From contig CAZQLE010000070.1 in assembly GCA_964593905.1 (NCBI GenBank), forward strand, positions 1-16,858: a stretch of DNA of 16,858 nucleotides. The letters run 5' to 3'. The position numbers were made by a program, and so were the translations under genes. The notes under the pieces were generated by a model. It was given only the letters and a program-made list of their open reading frames with translations, was not told where the DNA came from and made no database searches. Positions 15,044 through 16,858 of this stretch are shown here, one piece after another. The stretch comes from CAZQLE01 sp964593905. GTDB lineage: Bacteria; Chloroflexota; Anaerolineae; Anaerolineales; Anaerolineaceae. Positions within the stretch are counted from its first letter, which is position 1, and each line of letters begins with the position of its first letter.

Positions 15044-15346
15044 GCCTGTTGCAGAGGCCCGGTGAGAAGAATGAGAGACAGTCGGGCCGCGGCTTGCATT
15101 GCGGCGGCAAGAGGACCCTTTTTGCAAACTGAACCGCGCAACCAATTTCACCGAACGGGGTTTTTGTTGTTGTGAGCCAACCGGTTCACAATTTATTAGC
15201 GGTATAAAAATTCTCAATTCTGCCAACCGCTTAATTCATTTTGCAAAACCGAAGAGCATCTTCTCTTCCCCTGCAGTTCATTGACGCAGCGGGCCGGTTT
15301 TTTTGTTGCCACTTGCTGCCGCTGCCATATCCGTGGAGGTTATTCT
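15044..15346. other. Leader/intergenic region of the ketosynthase gene with several inverted repeats
   Basis: No gene is supported here. Features seen: GGCCCG (15056-15061) pairing with CGGGCC (15083-15088); a near-perfect 22-bp palindrome at 15170-15191 with half-sites TTGTGA and TCACAA; AGCGGT (15198-15203) and ACCGCT (15226-15231); a possible -10 TATAAA at 15203; and AAAACCG (15245-15251) pairing with CGGTTTT (15295-15301), with T-run 15298-15304, which might be a leader terminator. The string GGCCGG plus T-run plus GTT occurs both here (15292) and in the terminator at 15027. Confidence 0.55.
15170..15191. promoter_or_regulatory. 22-bp palindrome, possible operator
   Basis: The half-sites TTGTGAGCC and GGTTCACAA match with one mismatch (8 of 9 pairs) across a 4-base centre. 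It lies just upstream of a TATAAA at 15203. A regulator-binding role is inferred; the 10-base spacing between TGTGA and TCACA is too long for a CRP site. Confidence 0.4.
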
Positions 15347-16858
15347 ATGATCGAACAAAAACCTGTTGCTGTGGTTGGGCTGGGTGCAATCCTGCCCGAT
15401 GCGGCAGATCCGGCCGAATTTTGGAAAAATCTTCAAACTGGGCATTATTCCATTCGTGAAACGCCCGCCAATCGCTGGCGGTCAGAGCTGTATTATCACC
15501 CCGACCCAAAGGCGCCGGATAAAACTTACAGCAAAATTGGCGGATGGGTCGAAGGTTTTCAGCTTCAACCGACAAAGATGGGGGTTCCCATTCCGCCGAA
15601 TGTGCTGGCAGTGATGGATCTGGCCCAGCAGTGGGGCATTGCAGCCAGCTATCAGGCCTTGACCGACGCCGGTTTTCCTCAACGAGCGCTGGATAATGAA
15701 CGGGTGGCGGTGATTCTGGGAAATGTGCTCGGCGGTGAAAATCACTATCGCACCACGCTGCGCATCATGGCGCCCGAATATCAGGCTGCGCTGGCCGATT
15801 TGCCGGCCTTTCAGAGCCTGCCGGCCGATGTGCAACAGATGTTGTTGCGGGGGATGGCAGACCAGATTTACCAGTCGATTCCTTCCATTACCGAAGATAC
15901 CATGCCCGGTGAGCTGGGCAATGTCATTGCCGGGCGGGTGGCAAACCTGTTTAATTTTGGCGGCCCGAACTTTATCACCGATGCTGCCTGCGCTTCTTCG
16001 CTGGCTGCGCTTCAGGCTGCGGTGGATGGTTTGAATAACTACCAGTTTGATGCCGTGCTGACCGGTGGGGTGGACCACAGCATGGGCGTTGAAGGGTTTG
16101 TGAAATTCTCAAAGATTGGCGCGCTCAGCCCCGATGGTTCACGTCCCTATTCCGAGGGCGCAAACGGGTTTGTAATGGGCGAAGGCGCGGCGATTCTGCT
16201 GTTAAAACGCCTTGACGATGCCGAGCGCGCCGGGGATAAGATTTATGCAGTCATCCGCGGCATCGGCAGCAGCTCAGATGGTAAAGGAAAAGGAATTACC
16301 GCCCCCAACCCGATCGGCCAAAAACGCGCCATTGAACGGGCTTGGAAGAATTGCGGTCTTTCTCCGGCCAGCGCAGGCATGATCGAAGGACACGGCACCT
16401 CGACCCGCGTGGGCGATGTGGTCGAAGTGAACAGCCTCGCATCGGTGTTTGGCGGTCTGGGTATCCCAACCGGGCAGATCGCGCTGGGCTCGGTGAAATC
16501 CAACATCGGCCACCTTAAAGCCGCTGCCGGCGCAGCGGGTCTGTTAAAGGCCGTGCTGGCGCTGCACCACAAGGTGATTCCGCCCTCGGTCAATGTAACC
16601 CGGCCCAACCCGGATATTGCTTTTGACCAGATGCCGTTTCGCATCAATACTGAACTGCGTGAATGGGAACGGCCGGTGGGTGAAATTCGCCGGGCGGGCT
16701 TAAGCTCTTTTGGCTTTGGCGGCACCAATTTTCACATTGTGGTCGAGGAATATGTTCCTGGAATGAATGTTCCGGCCGCGCATGTTTTTCCGGGCGTCGA
16801 GGTTGGCGCAGCGGCCCAGATGCAGGATCAGGATCAGCCGGCCCAGGTGATTCATGTG
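15347..16858 (+). CDS. Type I polyketide/PUFA-type synthase, N-terminal ketosynthase (partial)
   Basis: The gene runs off the window edge, with 504 codons visible and no stop. The visible part is one beta-ketoacyl synthase domain (about residues 6-430). It has catalytic Cys215 in DAACASS, His349 in EGHGTST and His389 in SNIGHLKAAAG, and the C-terminal SSFGFGGTNFHIV block. The triad is complete, so it should catalyse decarboxylative condensation. The DAACASS form and the KS-first layout resemble PfaA-type PUFA synthases and related iterative synthases; downstream domains are not visible, so the product class is inference. After residue 470 the chain enters an Ala/Gln/Asp-rich linker. ATG 15347 has GGAGG seven bases upstream, and the gene follows a long leader. 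Confidence 0.93.
   Translation, partial: MIEQKPVAVVGLGAILPDAADPAEFWKNLQTGHYSIRETPANRWRSELYYHPDPKAPDKTYSKIGGWVEGFQLQPTKMGVPIPPNVLAVMDLAQQWGIAASYQALTDAGFPQRALDNERVAVILGNVLGGENHYRTTLRIMAPEYQAALADLPAFQSLPADVQQMLLRGMADQIYQSIPSITEDTMPGELGNVIAGRVANLFNFGGPNFITDAACASSLAALQAAVDGLNNYQFDAVLTGGVDHSMGVEGFVKFSKIGALSPDGSRPYSEGANGFVMGEGAAILLLKRLDDAERAGDKIYAVIRGIGSSSDGKGKGITAPNPIGQKRAIERAWKNCGLSPASAGMIEGHGTSTRVGDVVEVNSLASVFGGLGIPTGQIALGSVKSNIGHLKAAAGAAGLLKAVLALHHKVIPPSVNVTRPNPDIAFDQMPFRINTELREWERPVGEIRRAGLSSFGFGGTNFHIVVEEYVPGMNVPAAHVFPGVEVGAAAQMQDQDQPAQVIHV

Noticed and set aside
13926..15110. 394-codon open frame on the minus strand
   Set aside because: Antisense to the rhodanese repeats and the terminator; composition reflects the codon bias of the real gene.
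15170..15191. CRP-type binding site
   Set aside because: TGTGA and TCACA are present but separated by 10 bases instead of 6, so the dyad is reported only as an unassigned palindrome.
1..16858. tRNA, rRNA, CRISPR array, insertion sequence or phage genes
   Set aside because: I saw no tRNA-like cloverleaf, spaced direct repeats, transposase motifs or terminal inverted repeats by eye; a tRNAscan or ISfinder search was not possible.

Overview
The window looks like a chromosomal segment from an anaerobic or facultative bacterium with moderately high GC. Gene style and content fit Chloroflexota, Anaerolineae-like: a CUT2 sugar transporter operon, a URO-D-family protein, a GufA-type ZIP transporter, a multiheme cytochrome lipoprotein, a multi-rhodanese lipoprotein and a large PKS/PUFA-type synthase. 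This taxonomic guess is inference only; there is no rRNA or marker gene to confirm it. Both edges cut a gene.

Region 1 (1-6099, + strand) is one probable operon for uptake of a sugar-like solute. It holds the 3' end of a substrate-binding protein, a permease, a two-domain ATPase, a second permease, a small unrecognised cupin-like protein and a URO-D/methyltransferase-fold protein. Two strong RNA hairpins lie between cistrons, after the binding protein and after the second permease.

Region 2 (6096-7800, - strand) has a GNAT-family acetyltransferase, then a cold-shock-style RRM RNA-binding protein with a glycine-rich tail. That gene carries an apparent one-base frameshift. It has a clear promoter and a strong intrinsic terminator.

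Region 3 (7895-10670, + strand) has a ZIP metal transporter, an ankyrin-repeat protein, a nitroreductase and a small DUF1801-like protein. It converges on a LysR-type regulator (10667-11599, -).

Region 4 (11600-15043) is the most interesting part. Divergent from the LysR gene, across an intergenic space with two dyads (one a good LysR box), are two cotranscribed lipoprotein genes. The first is a multiheme c-type cytochrome whose reading frame is interrupted at codon 89 by an in-frame UGA. Heme motifs continue in the same frame on both sides (1 before, 10 after). A perfect 7-bp hairpin with a GUU loop starts 10 nt after the UGA, which fits the geometry of bacterial SECIS elements. I therefore read it as a candidate selenocysteine-containing 11-heme cytochrome. 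The second gene encodes a lipoprotein with four rhodanese domains, all with the catalytic Cys, arranged as a duplicated two-domain unit. A strong terminator closes the unit. Together they suggest an extracytoplasmic electron-transfer system for sulfur or selenium chemistry, possibly regulated by the LysR protein.

Region 5 (15044-16858) is a roughly 300-bp leader with several inverted repeats, followed by the 5' part of a large synthase gene starting with a PfaA-like ketosynthase domain.
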